DNA from: an uncultured Chitinophagaceae bacterium
GTDB lineage: Bacteria; Bacteroidota; Bacteroidia; Chitinophagales; Chitinophagaceae
Assembly: GCA_903895845.1 (NCBI GenBank)
Contig: CAITVK010000098.1
Span: 22,923-86,922, forward strand
DNA length: 64,000 bases
Direction of reading: 5' to 3'
Below are positions 53,891-64,000 of this stretch, piece after piece. The stretch's first letter is position 1, and each line of letters starts with the position of its first letter. The notes below the pieces were generated by a model, which worked only from the letters and a program-made list of their open reading frames with translations, was not told where the DNA came from and did not search any database. The position numbers and the translations under genes are program-made.

Positions 53891-54589
53891 ATGAAAACGA
53901 TTAATAAAATACAAGGCATCCTGGCACTTTCCCTGTTTGCTTTTCTCGCTAGTGCCCAATCAGATAAAGTTTCTATCAAGTTTGCCCCTCTTGCCCTAGT
54001 GGACGAAGTGAGTATGCCAACCATTCAGGGCGGCATTGAAGTTAAACTTTCTAACCGCATTTCGTGGTACAACGAAGTAGGCTTTAAATACAGAAAATGT
54101 GTAAACGAAACATCAGATACTCCTTTTGTAGATTCGAGGGGCTATAAACTTAAAACCGAGGTAAGGTATCACCTGAAAGGAATAAAAGTTGGAATCTACA
54201 AAGAGCCCGCAACTGGCTATTACGTAGGTGCTAACGCTTTTTACATAAATGACTACCACAATACGATGGTTAATTATAGTGAGCAGACAGCAAAATCAGT
54301 CATAAAACAAGATGCCTTTGGGGTTCATAAACAAGTATTTGGCATCAACCTGCTGATTGGCTATCAAAACGCCATTTATAAAAATTTCCTGATAGATATT
54401 TATGCTGGCGTAGGCGTACGGATGCGTGTAGTAAACACCGTAAACAAGGAATTTAACAAGGACACAGACTCTCTTTGTCAAACAATAGATTTTAATGTAT
54501 TGGGCATCAGGGATTATGTAGACGCCGCTGGTGGCACTAGTGTGGTTCCAAGCATTACAGGCGGTGTGAGACTTTGCTATCGGTTTTAA
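53891..54589 (+). CDS. Putative outer-membrane beta-barrel protein
   Basis: About 232 residues from the ATG at 53891 (MKTINKIQGILALSLFAFLASA signal peptide); the earlier TTG adds three residues without value. Alternating strands (GGIEVKLSNRISWYNEVGFKYR, TGYYVGANAFYINDY, SITGGVRLCYRF) indicate a small barrel, with terminal phenylalanine. Resembles the DUF3575-like barrels of Bacteroidota. Function unknown. Confidence 0.72.
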   Translation: MKTINKIQGILALSLFAFLASAQSDKVSIKFAPLALVDEVSMPTIQGGIEVKLSNRISWYNEVGFKYRKCVNETSDTPFVDSRGYKLKTEVRYHLKGIKVGIYKEPATGYYVGANAFYINDYHNTMVNYSEQTAKSVIKQDAFGVHKQVFGINLLIGYQNAIYKNFLIDIYAGVGVRMRVVNTVNKEFNKDTDSLCQTIDFNVLGIRDYVDAAGGTSVVPSITGGVRLCYRF

Positions 54590-54796
54590 TCCCTCATACT
54601 ATTCCTGCATGGATATCGCCGGATTCAAATAGTCTGCACTGTTGCTTTCTCTTAAAAACGCTCACGTAAATCTACCATACTTACCAATAATCAATCAATA
54701 TTTTCAAAATAGGTTTATTGTTTACCGCTTATCAATTATAACCAATCAGTTGCGTGGGATTCCTATTTTTATCCTTCACAATTAAAACTTCATAAA

Positions 54797-55516
54797 ATGA
54801 AAAAGCTGTTTACGCTCATTGCAGTTGCGCTATTTGGTATTAGCTGTATGGCTCAGAATGATAATGATTTATCTGCCAGAAAAGAAAGAAACGTAAGAAA
54901 CTTTAACGTAATTGAGTTATCGGGTGCCATAGAATTATACCTTGTGCAAGGTGCCGATGAGAATGTTGCCGTAAGTGCTTCATCAAGCGAAGATGCCTCC
55001 AAAATTAAAACAGAAGTAAAGGGGGATGTATTGAAGATATATTATGAAGACAAAAGCTTCTGGCACAGTGGCAGCTCGGTCAAATTGAAAGCTTATGTTA
55101 CTTTCAAGACGCTGAAGGGATTGGACATTTCAGGTGCTTGCAGCGTGAAAACCAAAAATATAGATGCCAGAAACTTGAAGATTGAATTATCTGGCGCCAG
55201 TAGTTTTGATGGAAATATTTCGGCAGGGAATACGTACATCAACATTAGTGGTGCGTCTAGTATGCATATTGGGGGAAGTGCCTCAGTAGCCAAAATAGAG
55301 GCCAGTGGTGCGAGTACCCTAAAAGGATATGACCTTAAAACAGACTATTGCAAATTGGAAGCTACTGGTGCATCGAATGTAAGGGTATCTGTTTCAAAAG
55401 AATTGAGTGCCGAGGCTTCCGGAGGAAGTAGCGTGAACTATAAAGGCAATTGTACTGTGAGGGAATCGGATTCAAGTGGAGGGGCAAGCATCAAAAGAAA
55501 GTCGGATAATGACTAA
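54797..55516 (+). CDS. DUF2807 (head GIN domain) exported protein
   Basis: A 239-residue protein with a signal peptide (about 1-19). The DUF2807 body is a parallel beta-solenoid (VIELSGAIELYLVQGADENVAV, then repeated ISGASS, ELSGASS and EATGASN turns). Such proteins are putative surface or periplasmic adhesins or sensors in Bacteroidota. No enzymatic site is recognised. Confidence 0.88.
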   Translation: MKKLFTLIAVALFGISCMAQNDNDLSARKERNVRNFNVIELSGAIELYLVQGADENVAVSASSSEDASKIKTEVKGDVLKIYYEDKSFWHSGSSVKLKAYVTFKTLKGLDISGACSVKTKNIDARNLKIELSGASSFDGNISAGNTYINISGASSMHIGGSASVAKIEASGASTLKGYDLKTDYCKLEATGASNVRVSVSKELSAEASGGSSVNYKGNCTVRESDSSGGASIKRKSDND

Positions 55517-55566
55517 TAAAAGAAAGACATTCATCAGCAACTTACTACTCTTTGCCTACTGACCTA

Positions 55567-55574
55567 TATCTTTG
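55567..55574 (+). promoter_or_regulatory. Bacteroidota -7 element (TATCTTTG) before lysS
   Basis: Perfect TAnnTTTG, 21 bp before the ATG at 55596. It overlaps the alternative TTG start at 55572, which argues against that start. Confidence 0.55.
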
Positions 55575-55595
55575 CGCCCCACAAAAGAACAGTTG

Positions 55596-57155
55596 ATGAG
55601 TATACATTTAAGTGAACAAGAACTAGTAAGAAGAGAGAAACTGGCTAAGCTACAAGCAGCAGGTATCGATCCATATCCTGCGGCATTATATCCCGTATCG
55701 CATTATTCTACCCCGGTAAAAGAGGCATATAATGCGGAAGTTAAAAAATTGGAAGAAGCAGGTGTTGCAATAGAAAACCCATTGGAAGGCTTTGCCAACG
55801 TTTGTTTGGCAGGAAGGATAATGAGTATTAATGATAAGGGAAAAGTATTCTTTATAAAGATTCAGGATAGCAAAGGAATCATTCAATTATATGTAAAGCG
55901 CGATGAAATATGCCCAGAGGAAGACAAATCTTTTTGGGACAACGTCATCAAGCATGTTTTGGACCTTGGTGATTTTATAGGCATTACTGGGTATGTATTT
56001 ATCACCAAAACAGGCGAAACTTCAATTCATACCCAGTCTATTACCTTACTAGCAAAGTCTTTGAAACCTTTACCCGTAGTAAAAAGAGATGAGGAAGGGA
56101 ATGTTTTTGATGAAGTTACAGATCCAGAGTTCCGTTATCGTCAACGCTATGTAGACTTAGTCATTAATCCTGCTGTAAAAGATACGTTTGTAAAGCGTAC
56201 AACTTTGATGAATACCATCCGTACCTTTTTGAACAATCAAGGTGCTTTGGAAGTAGATACGCCTGTGTTGCAAAGTATTCCGGGTGGCGCGGCAGCTAGG
56301 CCTTTTATTACGCACCACAATGCTTTAGATATTCCTTTGTATCTGCGTATTGCCAATGAATTGTACCTAAAGAGATTGATTGTGGGAGGATTTGATTGGG
56401 TATATGAGTTTAGCCGCAATTTCCGCAATGAAGGGATGGATAGAACGCATAATCCCGAGTTTACGGTATTGGAATGGTACACTGCCTACAAAGATTATTT
56501 CTGGATGATGGAAATAACAGAGCAGTTGTTTGAACAGATTGCTATTGCCTTACATGGCACAACAGAAGTAACAGTGGGCGATAAAACAATCAGCTTTAAG
56601 GCGCCGTTCAAACGTGTGAGTATTCATGATGCTATCAAAGAAAATACAGGAATTGATGTAAGCGATAAAGATGAAGCGGGATTGAGAGAAGTATGTAAGC
56701 AACTGAATATTGGCGTGCCTAACAATATTGGAAAGGGTAAACTGATAGATGAAATCTTTGGTGCTACCAGCGAGCACACTTACATACAACCAACCTTCAT
56801 TATTGACTATCCGGTGGAGATGAGCCCACTTACCAAAAAACACCGTAGCAAAGAAGGTTTGGTGGAACGTTTTGAACTGATGGTAAACGGAAAAGAGATA
56901 GCGAATGCTTACAGTGAATTGAATGACCCGTTAGATCAACGTGCACGCTTTGAAGAACAAGTAAAACTAATGGAACGTGGGGATGATGAGGCGATGTTTA
57001 TAGATAATGATTTCTTGCGCGCCCTAGAGTATGGCATGCCGCCTACAAGTGGTATTGGTATTGGTATAGACAGACTTTGTATGCTTATGACGAATAGTCC
57101 TAGTATTCAGGATGTATTGTTATTCCCACAGATGAGACCGGAGAACGTAGGTTAG
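55596..57155 (+). CDS. lysS: Lysine--tRNA ligase, class II
   Basis: About 519 residues from the ATG at 55596 (MSIHLSEQE). It joins lysine to tRNA-Lys in the cytoplasm. An OB-fold anticodon-binding domain (about 50-165, NVCLAGRIMSINDKGKVFFIKIQD) precedes the class II catalytic core, with motif 2 FRNEGMDRTHNPEF and motif 3 GIGIGIDRLCMLMT. Length matches the bacterial LysRS family. It ends at a long hairpin and is convergent with the nucleotide-sugar operon. Confidence 0.97.
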   Translation: MSIHLSEQELVRREKLAKLQAAGIDPYPAALYPVSHYSTPVKEAYNAEVKKLEEAGVAIENPLEGFANVCLAGRIMSINDKGKVFFIKIQDSKGIIQLYVKRDEICPEEDKSFWDNVIKHVLDLGDFIGITGYVFITKTGETSIHTQSITLLAKSLKPLPVVKRDEEGNVFDEVTDPEFRYRQRYVDLVINPAVKDTFVKRTTLMNTIRTFLNNQGALEVDTPVLQSIPGGAAARPFITHHNALDIPLYLRIANELYLKRLIVGGFDWVYEFSRNFRNEGMDRTHNPEFTVLEWYTAYKDYFWMMEITEQLFEQIAIALHGTTEVTVGDKTISFKAPFKRVSIHDAIKENTGIDVSDKDEAGLREVCKQLNIGVPNNIGKGKLIDEIFGATSEHTYIQPTFIIDYPVEMSPLTKKHRSKEGLVERFELMVNGKEIANAYSELNDPLDQRARFEEQVKLMERGDDEAMFIDNDFLRALEYGMPPTSGIGIGIDRLCMLMTNSPSIQDVLLFPQMRPENVG

Positions 57156-57175
57156 TTATACGTTATCAAGAATTA

Positions 57176-57231
57176 GTTAGCAAAAAGAGAAGGGAGGTGC
57201 TTTTAAGTACCTCCCTTCTCTTTTTGCTAAC
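57176..57231. terminator. 23-bp perfect hairpin between lysS and rfbA
   Basis: Arms 57176-57198 and 57209-57231 are a perfect 23-bp inverted repeat (GTTAGCAAAAAGAGAAG..), extendable inward with one mismatch. A run of T on each side allows termination in both directions. It separates convergent lysS and rfbA. Confidence 0.8.
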
Positions 57232-57263
57232 GTATAACCTAATACTTATAACCTACAACTTCG

Positions 57264-58124
57264 TTATGCTTTCAGTTTTCTTAAATATTCGCCGTAACCA
57301 CTCTTGGCATAACGATTAGCTAAGTCCATTAATTCTTCTCTGTTAATAAAGCCCATGCGGTAGGCCACTTCTTCTATACAACCTACCTTTTGGCTCTGAC
57401 GTTTTTCTATTACACGTACAAACTCACTCGCATCAGCCAAAGAATCGAACGTACCCGTATCTAGCCAGGCTGTACCACGATTCATTACACCGACATGCAA
57501 TTTATTATTAGCTAAGTAGATCTTATTTACATCTGTAATCTCGTATTCACCGCGAGGAGAAGGTGCAATATTCTTCGCAATTTCTACTACCTCATTGTCA
57601 TAGAAGTACAAACCAGGGACTGCATAATTAGACTTAGGACTTACTGGCTTCTCCTCAATGGAAATGGCCTTAAAATCAGCATCAAATTCAACCACACCAT
57701 AACGCTCCGGATCATTTACTTCATAAGCAAAAATGGCAGCACCCTCTACGTCGTTAAAAGATTGAACCAATTTACTGAAGCCCGCACCATAAAAGATATT
57801 GTCGCCCAACACCAATGCTACCTTATCATTTCCAATAAAGTCTGCACCAATTACAAAGGCTTGTGCTAATCCATTGGGCTTTTCTTGAACTGCATAATTG
57901 AAGCTGCAACCCAAATCTTTTCCATCGCCCAACAAACGTTGAAACTGTGCAGAATCTTCGGGCGTTGTAATGATGAGTACTTCTTTAATACCAGCAAGCA
58001 TCAGTACAGACAAAGGATAGTAAATCATCGGCTTATCGTAGATAGGCATTATTTGTTTACTGATTCCTTTTGTGATGGGATACAACCTTGTACCACTTCC
58101 ACCTGCTAATATAATTCCTTTCAT
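57264..58124 (-). CDS. rfbA: Glucose-1-phosphate thymidylyltransferase
   Basis: A 286-residue enzyme that makes dTDP-glucose from dTTP and glucose-1-phosphate, the first step of dTDP-sugar synthesis. The nucleotide-binding signature [20 protein letters not shown] is at the front and [19 protein letters not shown] and GTAWLDTGT follow. It is the last gene of the operon, 16 bp after rfbC. The dTDP-L-rhamnose pathway needs rfbD too, which is not in the window. Confidence 0.95.
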   Translation of the reverse strand: MKGIILAGGSGTRLYPITKGISKQIMPIYDKPMIYYPLSVLMLAGIKEVLIITTPEDSAQFQRLLGDGKDLGCSFNYAVQEKPNGLAQAFVIGADFIGNDKVALVLGDNIFYGAGFSKLVQSFNDVEGAAIFAYEVNDPERYGVVEFDADFKAISIEEKPVSPKSNYAVPGLYFYDNEVVEIAKNIAPSPRGEYEITDVNKIYLANNKLHVGVMNRGTAWLDTGTFDSLADASEFVRVIEKRQSQKVGCIEEVAYRMGFINREELMDLANRYAKSGYGEYLRKLKA

Positions 58125-58140
58125 AAACTGTTTGTAAATA

Positions 58141-58701
58141 TTATTTAAAGTATAGGGTATCTTTTATTTGTTCAAAAGTAGGCTGATTGGCATCCTTCTC
58201 AGACAAAATCAGTTCACTCGTATCCATCTTCCAGTCAATATTAATGGTTGAATCGTTATAAATCAGTCCTCCATCACTTTCTTTATTATAAAAATTATCG
58301 CACTTATAAAAGAAAGTCGCCATTTCACTTAACACTAAAAAGCCATGTCCCAAACCGCGAGGAATAAAGAACTGCACATGGTTATCACCTGTTAATTCAA
58401 CGGCCACATACTGTCCAAATGTTGGCGATTCTTTACGCAAATCAACTGCTACATCCAATACTTTTCCTTCTAGTACGCGCACCAATTTAGCTTGGGCATG
58501 TTCTCCTTGTTGAAAATGTAGACCACGCAATACACCACGGGTAGATTTTGACTGATTGTCTTGAACAAAATTGATATTCGTTCCTGTTAAGGAATCAAAC
58601 TTTTGTTTGTTGAAACTCTCAAAAAAATAGCCGCGACTATCTTCAAAAACAGTGTCATGGATAATGAAACAGCCAGACAATTTAGTTTCTTCTACTCTCA
58701 T
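58141..58701 (-). CDS. rfbC: dTDP-4-dehydrorhamnose 3,5-epimerase
   Basis: A 186-residue cupin epimerase acting on dTDP-4-keto-6-deoxyglucose. The RmlC pattern is present: [24 protein letters not shown] with the catalytic histidine, and [13 protein letters not shown]. It lies between rfbB and rfbA in the same direction. The length is normal. Confidence 0.95.
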   Translation of the reverse strand: MRVEETKLSGCFIIHDTVFEDSRGYFFESFNKQKFDSLTGTNINFVQDNQSKSTRGVLRGLHFQQGEHAQAKLVRVLEGKVLDVAVDLRKESPTFGQYVAVELTGDNHVQFFIPRGLGHGFLVLSEMATFFYKCDNFYNKESDGGLIYNDSTINIDWKMDTSELILSEKDANQPTFEQIKDTLYFK

Positions 58702-58748
58702 TTATTTGTGATAAAAATGATAATATCGATACAAGGGTTTAGGACAAA

Positions 58749-59801
58749 TTATCTATCTGCATACATAGCAGTGTAATAATTTTGATAAGCTCCGCTCGTT
58801 ACATTAGTTAACCAAGTGGTGTTTTCAAGATACCAATCAATGGTTTGGCTCAACCCTTCTTCAAAAGTTACAGAAGGTTTCCAACCCAATTCCTGATTCA
58901 ACTTTGTTGCATCAATCGCGTAACGACGATCATGACCAGGACGATCTTTCACGTAAGTAATCAATTGTTCACTTTCACCAGCAGCCCTTCCTAGCTTTTC
59001 ATCCATCAATTTGCAAAGAAGCTTCACTAAATCAATGTTTTTCCACTCATTAAATCCGCCAATATTGTATGTATCATCTACTTTGCCATTATGGAAGATT
59101 GTGTCAATAGCCGTTGCATGATCCTTTACAAATAACCAGTCCCTAGTATACAATCCATCTCCGTAAACAGGAAGCGGTTTTTTGTGAATGATGTTATTAA
59201 TGAACAAAGGAATCAACTTCTCAGGGAAGTGAAAAGGCCCATAATTATTAGAACAATTAGAAATAATCGTTCTGATATGATAGGTCTCTGCATAAGCTCG
59301 TACAAAATGATCAGAAGCAGCTTTGCTAGCAGAATAAGGAGAATTTGGATGATAAGGAGTTGTCTCGGTAAAGAAACCTTCTGCCCCCAAAGCACCATAA
59401 ACTTCATCAGTGGAGATATGATAGAATAAGTGATTGCTAAAATCTGCTCCCCACTTAGTCTTCGCTATATTTAAGAGATTAACTGTACCTACGATGTTGG
59501 TGTACACAAAATCTAATGGACTTTCAATACTTCTGTCTACGTGACTTTCTGCTGCCAAATGGATTACATCTGTAATGTTATGTTTATCAAACACACCTTT
59601 CAATGCAGCGGGATCCAGAAGGTTAACTTTTTCAAATTGATAGTTTGGTAACTGATCTATATCCTTTAAGTTTTCCAGATTACCTGCATAGGTGAGCGCA
59701 TCGAGATTAACTATTTTATAGTTGGGATATTTGGTAACGAATAATCTTACCACATGACTACCAATAAATCCTGCACCACCTGTAATCAGTATATTTTTCA
59801 T
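58749..59801 (-). CDS. rfbB: dTDP-glucose 4,6-dehydratase
   Basis: A 350-residue short-chain dehydrogenase-type enzyme that dehydrates dTDP-glucose to dTDP-4-keto-6-deoxyglucose using NAD. The Rossmann motif GGAGFIGSHVV is at residues 7-17 and the YxxxK active site in SPYSASKAASDH near residue 160. The preceding ISTDEVYG segment supplies the catalytic Thr-Asp-Glu. Part of the same operon as rfbC and rfbA. Confidence 0.95.
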   Translation of the reverse strand: MKNILITGGAGFIGSHVVRLFVTKYPNYKIVNLDALTYAGNLENLKDIDQLPNYQFEKVNLLDPAALKGVFDKHNITDVIHLAAESHVDRSIESPLDFVYTNIVGTVNLLNIAKTKWGADFSNHLFYHISTDEVYGALGAEGFFTETTPYHPNSPYSASKAASDHFVRAYAETYHIRTIISNCSNNYGPFHFPEKLIPLFINNIIHKKPLPVYGDGLYTRDWLFVKDHATAIDTIFHNGKVDDTYNIGGFNEWKNIDLVKLLCKLMDEKLGRAAGESEQLITYVKDRPGHDRRYAIDATKLNQELGWKPSVTFEEGLSQTIDWYLENTTWLTNVTSGAYQNYYTAMYADR

Positions 59802-59816
59802 ACAATCTGTTTATTT

Positions 59817-61040
59817 CTAGTTACTATTTTTCTTAAGCTGATCAATATACAATTGCTTCAAACTGTGTATCTCATTCTTTTTAGAGAACTTATTTCTGGC
59901 GAATACCCTTGCAGCAATCCCCATCTCTTTTCTTAACTTATCATCCTCAATTAAGAGGAGTAGTTTCTCTGCAAATGTATCCGCATCTGCCGGACTAACA
60001 AGAAAACCTGTTTCACCTTCAACAACTGTATCTGGTACGCCACCTACATTGGTTGCTACAACAGGTTTACCAACATACTGACTTTCGGCAAGTGATAGTC
60101 CCGTTCCTTCATTGTTAGAAGTTAATACTACAATATCCAAAACAGAAAGAGCCTCGCCAATATTAGATACCCACGAAGTAAAAACTACTGAAGCACCTTC
60201 ATGTAAAGACTCATTACTACTCCAACTGATTCCTTTGTCTGAGAAAAGCTTTTGAATATCAGCCTTCAAATATCCATCTCCTATCACAAAGAAAACAACC
60301 TTCCGCTCTGTTTTTTTAAAGACTTCAGCAACTACATCCACAAAAAGAGGAAAATTCTTCACCTTAACAATCCTTGCAATAATGCCGACTCTAATAGTGT
60401 CTTCTTTAATATCGTATTTAGACACAAAAGAAGAATTGACTTGTTGATTTGCAATAGATAAAAACGCATCATCTATACCCAATTCAATTACGGTGACTTT
60501 GTTGAGTGGTGCAATTTTATACTTATCAACCAGATCATTCAGTTGGCGGCTACTGGTAGCAATAATTACGTCACTGATCCTCGACAAAGTTTTCTCTATC
60601 AGAATAATAGCAGTAGAAAAAGCTTTATTGAAATAAGAATGGAAGAAATGGCCGTGATACGTGTGAATGATAACAGGAATACGACAAAAGTAAGCCGCCA
60701 ATCTGCCTACTACTCCTGGTACAGCACCATGTGTATGAACAACAGCAGGCTTAAAGGATTTGATTATTTTTACGACTGAGAAAAAAACAGAAATATTAAG
60801 GAATGGATTGATAGAACGTCTTAGCGTAGGTATCTTTTTTAATTGCAAATTGGGATATTTACTCAATAGATAGCTCGCTTCTACCTCGTGGGATTCCTTT
60901 TCGCCATAAATGATTAATATCTCAAAATCATTTTGCAAAAAACCAGCCATCGAAATAACATCGATGGCTGGTCCGCCTATTACCAATCTATTTAAAAACA
61001 ACAAAACCCTCGGTTTCGCTCCCTCTTTAGTTCCAGTCAT
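59817..61040 (-). CDS. Glycosyltransferase family 4 protein
   Basis: A 407-residue GT-B glycosyltransferase of family 4. The C-terminal domain has the sugar-nucleotide-binding E-x7-E motif region ([29 protein letters not shown]). The N-terminus resembles Wzx/Cap-associated GT4 members ([25 protein letters not shown]). It overlaps fcl by 14 bp, so it is translationally coupled to the GDP-fucose genes. It probably builds a surface polysaccharide. The acceptor and sugar are unknown. Confidence 0.9.
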   Translation of the reverse strand: MTGTKEGAKPRVLLFLNRLVIGGPAIDVISMAGFLQNDFEILIIYGEKESHEVEASYLLSKYPNLQLKKIPTLRRSINPFLNISVFFSVVKIIKSFKPAVVHTHGAVPGVVGRLAAYFCRIPVIIHTYHGHFFHSYFNKAFSTAIILIEKTLSRISDVIIATSSRQLNDLVDKYKIAPLNKVTVIELGIDDAFLSIANQQVNSSFVSKYDIKEDTIRVGIIARIVKVKNFPLFVDVVAEVFKKTERKVVFFVIGDGYLKADIQKLFSDKGISWSSNESLHEGASVVFTSWVSNIGEALSVLDIVVLTSNNEGTGLSLAESQYVGKPVVATNVGGVPDTVVEGETGFLVSPADADTFAEKLLLLIEDDKLRKEMGIAARVFARNKFSKKNEIHSLKQLYIDQLKKNSN

Positions 61041-61959
61041 TATTTTTTATATCATCGTAAACAGCTTTGATACCGTTTTCTAATGTAGTCGTTGCTTTCC
61101 AACCCAAATTTGTTAGCTTGGTTACATCCATCAATTTTCTAGGTGTTCCATCTGGTTTGGTTGTATCAAACTTCAATTCGCCTTCATAGCCTACTACCCT
61201 CTTCACTATTTGTGCCAATTCAAGAATGGTAACATCATCTCCCCAACCTACATTTACCAATCCTTTCTCATTGTAAGTTTTCATCAAAAACAAACAAGCA
61301 TCTGCCAAGTCATCTACATGCAAAAACTCACGCTTTGGTGTGCCTGTTCCCCAAAGTTCTACAGCAGGAACATTGTTTTTCTTAGCGGTGATGAATTTGC
61401 GGAGTAAGGCTGGTAACACATGCGATTTTTCTAAATCGTAGTTATCATTGGGTCCATACAAGTTTGTAGGCATTGCCGAAATGAAGTTGCATCCATATTG
61501 CGCCCTGTAACCATCGCACAACTCAATGCCAGCAATCTTTGCTATGGCATAAGGTTGATTGGTAGGCTCTAAGTAATCACTCAATAGATATTCTTCCTTC
61601 AAAGGCTGAGGAGCCAACTTTGGATAGATGCAAGAAGAACCCAGAAACAACAACTTGGTTACCTTATTCACATAAGCCGCATGAATGATGTTAGACTCAA
61701 TCATCAGGTTTTCATAAATAAATTCAGCACGGTAGGTATTGTTAGCAACGATGCCTCCTACTTTGGCTGCAGCCAGAAAAACATAATCAGGCTTTTCTGT
61801 TTCAAAGAAGTTGTTTACTGCTTGTTGATTGCGTAAATCCAATTCTTTTGAAGTGCGTGTAACAATGTTTTCGAAGCCATCCTTTCTAAGTCGCCTTTCT
61901 ATGGCACTGCCCACCATTCCACGGTGACCAGCTATATATATTTTAGCTTGCTTCTCCAT
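61027..61959 (-). CDS. fcl: GDP-L-fucose synthase
   Basis: A 310-residue epimerase/reductase that converts GDP-4-keto-6-deoxymannose to GDP-L-fucose. The Rossmann motif [14 protein letters not shown] is at the N-terminus and the YxxxK pair lies in YAIAKIAG near residue 137. The first base of its ATG overlaps the last base of the gmd stop codon, which couples the two enzymes of one pathway. Confidence 0.95.
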   Translation of the reverse strand: MEKQAKIYIAGHRGMVGSAIERRLRKDGFENIVTRTSKELDLRNQQAVNNFFETEKPDYVFLAAAKVGGIVANNTYRAEFIYENLMIESNIIHAAYVNKVTKLLFLGSSCIYPKLAPQPLKEEYLLSDYLEPTNQPYAIAKIAGIELCDGYRAQYGCNFISAMPTNLYGPNDNYDLEKSHVLPALLRKFITAKKNNVPAVELWGTGTPKREFLHVDDLADACLFLMKTYNEKGLVNVGWGDDVTILELAQIVKRVVGYEGELKFDTTKPDGTPRKLMDVTKLTNLGWKATTTLENGIKAVYDDIKNNDWN

Positions 61960-63068
61960 TATTCAATTTCATTTTTGTGAGCAAAGCCGTGGTCTCTCAA
62001 GTGTTTTTCTTTCTTGAACAAATCAAGGTCACTAGCCACCATCTCCTTCACCAATGCTGGCAAATCATAAGTTGGTTTCCAACCTAGTTTTTCATTTGCT
62101 TTTGTTGGGTCGCCAATCAACAAATCAACTTCTGTTGGACGATAATAATGAGGGTCTACTTTTACTACCGTCTTTCCTATCAACAGATGATAATCGCCCT
62201 TAATCGCAGTAATGTATCCTTCTTCTTGTTCAGCTTCGCCTCTAAAAGCGATTTCTATCCCTACTTCTGCAAATGCCATCCGTACAAATTCACGTATTTC
62301 GGTCGTAATACCCGTTGCCAATACATAATCTTCAGGCTTTTCTTGTTGTAGAATCAAATACATTCCTTCTACATAGTCTTTTGCGTGCCCCCAGTCTCTT
62401 TTAGAGTTTAGGTTACCCAAATAAACGATGTCTTGCATTCCCAAAGCTATTTTGGCAACAGCCCTAGTAATTTTACGCGTAACAAATGTTTCGCCACGAA
62501 CTGGACTTTCATGGTTGAAAAGGATACCATTACAAGCATACATACCATAAGCCTCCCGATAATTGACTGTAATCCAGTAAGCGTACATTTTTGCAACAGC
62601 ATAAGGACTACGCGGATAGAAAGGTGTTGTTTCGCTTTGTGGAACAGCCTGAACCAATCCATACAACTCAGAAGTTGATGCCTGATACACTTTAGTTTTC
62701 TTTACTAATCCCAACAAACGCACGGCTTCTAGTATTCTCAACGTACCAATACCATCTGCGTTTGCAGTATATTCTGGTTCTTCAAAACTCACGTGAACGT
62801 GACTCATTGCAGCCAGGTTGTAAATTTCATCTGGCTGAACTTCTTGAATAATACGAATCAGATTGGTGCTGTCAGTCAAATCGCCGTGGTGTAAAACCAA
62901 ATGACGGTCTGGAATGTGTGGATCTTGATAGAAATGGTCGATCCTTCCTGTGTTGAAAAGGGAACTACGACGTTTGATGCCATGAACTTCATACCCTTTT
63001 TTCAGCAGAAGCTCGGCTAAATAAGAGCCATCCTGCCCAGTAATTCCTGTAATAAGTGCTTTTTTCAT
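61959..63068 (-). CDS. gmd: GDP-mannose 4,6-dehydratase
   Basis: A 369-residue enzyme that makes GDP-4-keto-6-deoxymannose from GDP-mannose. The N-terminal motif [15 protein letters not shown] and the catalytic YxxxK ([12 protein letters not shown]) are conserved, with a STSELYG segment. It is the first gene of the operon gmd-fcl-GT4-rfbB-rfbC-rfbA. The length fits the family. Confidence 0.96.
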   Translation of the reverse strand: MKKALITGITGQDGSYLAELLLKKGYEVHGIKRRSSLFNTGRIDHFYQDPHIPDRHLVLHHGDLTDSTNLIRIIQEVQPDEIYNLAAMSHVHVSFEEPEYTANADGIGTLRILEAVRLLGLVKKTKVYQASTSELYGLVQAVPQSETTPFYPRSPYAVAKMYAYWITVNYREAYGMYACNGILFNHESPVRGETFVTRKITRAVAKIALGMQDIVYLGNLNSKRDWGHAKDYVEGMYLILQQEKPEDYVLATGITTEIREFVRMAFAEVGIEIAFRGEAEQEEGYITAIKGDYHLLIGKTVVKVDPHYYRPTEVDLLIGDPTKANEKLGWKPTYDLPALVKEMVASDLDLFKKEKHLRDHGFAHKNEIE

Positions 63069-63221
63069 TAAATGTGTTTATTGATTATTGACTGCAAGGT
63101 TAACTTATTTATTGAATTAAAGCAAAAGTTAATCCTACAAAAAGCAGAAACCAATAGAAAACAGATGAAATGGGATGAGGTATTTTGAAAATTAGTTCGG
63201 GGTATTAGAATATGCAGGCAA

Positions 63222-63255
63222 AAAAAATCCGACAGTTTTAATTGTCGGATTTTTT
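63222..63255 (-). terminator. Intrinsic terminator after the hypothetical protein
   Basis: A perfect 13-bp stem (AAAAAATCCGACA with TGTCGGATTTTTT) and 8-nt loop. It ends 5 bp before the stop codon of the minus-strand gene and insulates gmd from it. Confidence 0.85.
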
Positions 63256-63259
63256 CAAT

Positions 63260-63913
63260 TTAGTTAATTAACTTAGTTCGAGAAGGCCCAGCTGGGCTTA
63301 TACCACTTGCATTCTGAGTAAGAGCCAGCACAGTTACTGTACTACCAATTGTTAAAAATGAAACCGTTTCCCTAACTCCGCCCTTTGTTACTATAATAGA
63401 ATCTGTAGTGGTACGAACGTAATTGTTACCAACAATTACTTCACCAACAACCCCTAAAAAGATAACATAAATATAGGAAGTTGCATTTTTTACTTTTTCA
63501 ATACTCAACTCCAAAATTCCTCCACCTGGCGTATTTGTTCCAACAGCTTTTGGTGCCCCCGTTTTAGGTTTTTTTACCTTAACGGTACTAGTTGCTTCAA
63601 AGCCAGATAACAATATCTTGGCTTCATCACCCTTTGCGGTGTAGTTTACATAACTCGCTTGTGTGTGCAACAAAGCATCTAGCGCAATTGCAGCATTTTT
63701 ATACTCCAATTTAGCATCTTTTCCATTTTTTCTGGCATTATAGGCATCTTGCAACCTTTTGGCTGCTATGGTCAAAACCGTGAGGGGAACATCAGGTAAT
63801 GCGTAAGTTGCAATATTTTTTCCCATTACTGTGACGATGTTGGTTGCAAGTGTAATCATTCCTAATTGCTTGTTCAACGCCCAACTGATAAGTACTGCTA
63901 TTATTTTTGCCAT
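63260..63913 (-). CDS. Hypothetical protein, fibronectin-type-III-like
   Basis: A 217-residue protein. The first 90 residues are helical and hydrophobic in part (MAKIIAVLISWALNKQLGMITLATN); the second half is a beta-sandwich-like stretch (LELSIEKVKNATSYIYVIF, RTTTDSIIVTKGG). Resembles small Bacteroidota fibronectin-type-III-like proteins. No signal peptide of classical form is obvious. Function unknown. Separated from the gmd operon by a terminator. Confidence 0.6.
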   Translation of the reverse strand: MAKIIAVLISWALNKQLGMITLATNIVTVMGKNIATYALPDVPLTVLTIAAKRLQDAYNARKNGKDAKLEYKNAAIALDALLHTQASYVNYTAKGDEAKILLSGFEATSTVKVKKPKTGAPKAVGTNTPGGGILELSIEKVKNATSYIYVIFLGVVGEVIVGNNYVRTTTDSIIVTKGGVRETVSFLTIGSTVTVLALTQNASGISPAGPSRTKLIN

Positions 63914-64000
63914 GATATGAAAATGAAGAGCTTTTTATTCTTCTACATAAAATTACTCTTTATTCTACTTTTTATCATTTATTAAAAGGACTATTTTCAT

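Overview
The window looks like a chromosomal segment of a low-GC Bacteroidota, probably of the Chitinophagaceae or a near relative. This is inferred from a SusC/SusD pair, type IX secretion (T9SS) C-terminal sorting domains, several TonB-dependent receptors with carboxypeptidase-regulatory-like N-termini, an exosortase, Bacteroidota-type -7 elements (TAnnTTTG) before many genes, and the usual CACAAAG and GTTAGTG intergenic repeats. No rRNA, tRNA, CRISPR array, transposase or prophage was found.

Layout. 0.1-8.2 kb (-): a polysaccharide utilisation locus, read as SusC, SusD, GH28 pectinase-like enzyme and esterase. 9.0-13.5 kb (+): a PAS/GAF histidine kinase, a REC-PAS-HisKA_3 hybrid protein and a TMEM175-like channel. 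14.2-16.9 kb (+): an MCE/MlaD protein and an OstA/LptA-like protein, both envelope transport factors. 17.0-19.3 kb (+): an orphan antitoxin-like gene and an AIPR abortive-infection gene, a small defence islet. 19.3-24 kb: an OmpR/HK two-component pair, lgt, a bacilliredoxin and Hsp20. 24.3-32.6 kb (-): an outer-membrane protein, a 1526-residue T9SS adhesin-like protein and a three-gene exosortase operon. 32.8-43 kb: two TonB-dependent receptors, a serine-acetyltransferase-like protein, a YHYH / MORN / SCO1 lipoprotein group and a lamin-tail T9SS protein. 43-57 kb: small and hypothetical genes, another T9SS protein, DUF4197, an OmpA/thrombospondin protein, an S8 peptidase, DinB, DUF2807 and lysS. 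57-63 kb (-): a nucleotide-sugar and glycosyltransferase operon (gmd, fcl, GT4, rfbB, rfbC, rfbA), so part of a surface-glycan cluster.

The most unusual signal is not a gene. At least six intergenic spaces (about 2.83, 8.6, 13.7, 25.6, 44.0 and 53.4 kb) hold tandem arrays with a 21-bp period, which is two helical turns or seven codons. The 25.6 and 44.0 kb arrays use the same unit in opposite orientation. The 13.7 kb array is built from 42-bp units that form hairpins and is bracketed by a 22-bp imperfect inverted repeat. The others share only the period, and two contain 20- and 22-bp units that would break a reading frame. I read these as one class of intergenic element whose constant property is spacing rather than sequence or protein. 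Their function is unknown.

Two convergent gene pairs are separated by very long perfect hairpins (26 and 23 bp), and a 165-bp element with 24-bp inverted termini near 50 kb looks like a MITE.
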